Of a stretch of DNA of 5,668 nucleotides, positions 4,852 to 5,668 are shown one piece after another; position 1 is the stretch's first letter; the number at the start of each line of letters is the position of its first letter. The position numbers were made by a program, and so were the translations under genes. The stretch covers positions 1 through 5,668 of the forward strand of contig JBIIUJ010000151.1 of NCBI GenBank assembly GCA_044340025.1, read 5' to 3'. The notes under the pieces are model-generated. The model ran no database searches, was not told the DNA's origin, and saw only the letters and a program-made list of their open reading frames with translations. Source of the stretch: JBIIUJ01 sp044340025 (GTDB lineage: Bacteria > Pseudomonadota > Alphaproteobacteria > Caulobacterales > Aquidulcibacteraceae).

Positions 4852-5668
4852 GGCGTGATCACGGCCTTGCCAACGATCTGGCGGGTGCGGAGCAGCTCCA
4901 GCGCCGCGCGGGCGTCCTCCAGGGGCAGAACAGCGCCGACATGCGGGCGGATCAGGCCCTCATTGGCCAGCGTCCAGACCGCATCCAGGTTCTCGCGCCC
5001 TTTGCCGGGAAACTGGCGGCCGAATTCGCCCGCCCGCACGCCCATAAGGGAGAAGCCCTTGATCAGGGGGATGTTGGTCGGCAGCGTCGCAATCCGCCCG
5101 CTGGTAAAGCCGATCACCAGAAGCCGGCCGTCGAACGCGATGCAGCGCGTGCTCTCGTCGAACACGTCGCCGCCCACGGGATCATAGATCACATCCGCGC
5201 CCCGCCCGCCGGTGAGCGCCTTCACCTTCTCGCGAAAGCCGCCTGTGACGTTTATCGGATAATCGGCCCCATAGGCGCGCAGCGCCTCCAGCTTGGCGTC
5301 GCTTGCGGAGGTGGCGATCACAGTCGCGCCCAGCCGCTTGCCGAGATCGACCGCTGCAAGCCCCACCCCGCCGGCTGCGCCATGGACCAGCAGCGTCTCG
5401 CCCGGCTGCAAGCCGGCGCGGCGCACCAGAGCCACATAGGCGGTGAGATAGGCGGCGGGGTAGGCGGCGGCCTGTTCCCAGCCCAGACCGGCAGGCTTTG
5501 GCTTCACGCCGTCCACAGACAACACTGCGAATTCGGCAAAGCCGCCAAGCCGTGCGCCGCCCACCACGCTGTCGCCCTCGGCAAAGCCCGAGACGCCGGG
5601 ACCAAGGCCCGCCACCTCGCCCGCCACGTCGATCCCGGGAATGAGGGGCGGCTCGGGCCGGAACTGGT
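4848..5668 (-). CDS. NAD(P)H:quinone oxidoreductase-like medium-chain dehydrogenase, N-terminus missing
   Basis: This is the C-terminal 272 or so residues of a zinc-independent medium-chain dehydrogenase/reductase of the quinone oxidoreductase group (COG0604). The gene runs off the right edge: the frame stays open to the last bases and reads FRPEPPLIPGIDVAGEV, a conserved stretch normally near residue 55-70, so about 50 residues are missing. The catalytic-fold part includes GFAEFAVL and the AAAYPAAYLTAYVAL helix. The nucleotide-binding Rossmann motif is VHGAAGGVGLAA (about 94-105 of the visible part), followed by ATVIATSAS, ALRAYGAD, and GADVIYDPVGGD (156-167). The end, IVGKAVITP, matches the family's closing GK(V/A)V strand. 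No structural zinc cysteine cluster is present. Such enzymes reduce quinones or conjugated enones using NADPH; the substrate here cannot be told. A GTG at 5627 is internal, not a start. It is the first visible gene of a minus-strand operon and overlaps the YcgN-family start by ATGA. Confidence 0.92.
   Translation of the reverse strand, partial: QFRPEPPLIPGIDVAGEVAGLGPGVSGFAEGDSVVGGARLGGFAEFAVLSVDGVKPKPAGLGWEQAAAYPAAYLTAYVALVRRAGLQPGETLLVHGAAGGVGLAAVDLGKRLGATVIATSASDAKLEALRAYGADYPINVTGGFREKVKALTGGRGADVIYDPVGGDVFDESTRCIAFDGRLLVIGFTSGRIATLPTNIPLIKGFSLMGVRAGEFGRQFPGKGRENLDAVWTLANEGLIRPHVGAVLPLEDARAALELLRTRQIVGKAVITP

Noticed and set aside
5627..5627. GTG at 5627 as the start of the oxidoreductase
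   Set aside because: The frame stays open to the window edge and encodes the conserved FRPEPPLIPGIDV stretch upstream, so the true start lies outside.
1..5668. CRISPR array or tandem repeats
   Set aside because: No regularly spaced direct repeats are present; the AATTCGAG pair is too short to mean much.

Overview
The window is GC-rich double-stranded bacterial DNA with one clearly AT-richer block on the left (about 160-1480). Protein content and codon use suggest an alphaproteobacterium. The evidence is a HAMP-less chemoreceptor with a histidine-rich six-helix membrane domain, a YcgN-type cysteine cluster protein next to a quinone-oxidoreductase-like protein, and strong GC3 bias. An order such as Caulobacterales, Maricaulales or Rhodobacterales is plausible, but this is inference.

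Left part (1-1509). The tail of an unidentified plus-strand gene ends at 155 and faces a minus-strand gene (166-1176). That gene encodes an exported HExxH zinc metallopeptidase of the DUF4157/eCIS-core type. A 10-bp stem-loop (141-163) lies across the convergent ends and may act as a terminator. From 1177 to 1509 no convincing gene is seen. This stretch holds a good ribosome site, a possible promoter for the peptidase, some inverted repeats and, at its right end, a GGTTAACC palindrome upstream of the next plus-strand unit. The lower GC of this part suggests acquired DNA, but no integrase, insertion sequence or attachment repeat is visible.

Middle (1510-3325, plus strand). A small exported or membrane-anchored protein gene appears split by a one-base frameshift in a G run that sits inside a perfect GC-rich inverted repeat. 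Its stop overlaps the start of a methyl-accepting chemotaxis protein in an ATGA junction, so the two were probably co-translated. They may form a sensory pair.

Right part (3322-5668, minus strand). The transcription order is NAD(P)H:quinone oxidoreductase-like protein (runs off the right edge), YcgN-family cysteine cluster protein, then lipoprotein glycerophosphodiester phosphodiesterase. The first two overlap by ATGA. The third follows after 42 bases, and its start codon lies in the loop of a 7-bp hairpin. The chemoreceptor and phosphodiesterase genes meet tail to tail, and a single CTAG supplies both stop codons.

The right two thirds looks like ordinary chromosome. The most notable points are the frameshifted partner of the chemoreceptor, its histidine-rich sensor domain, the hairpin over the phosphodiesterase start, and the exported metallopeptidase in the AT-richer block.
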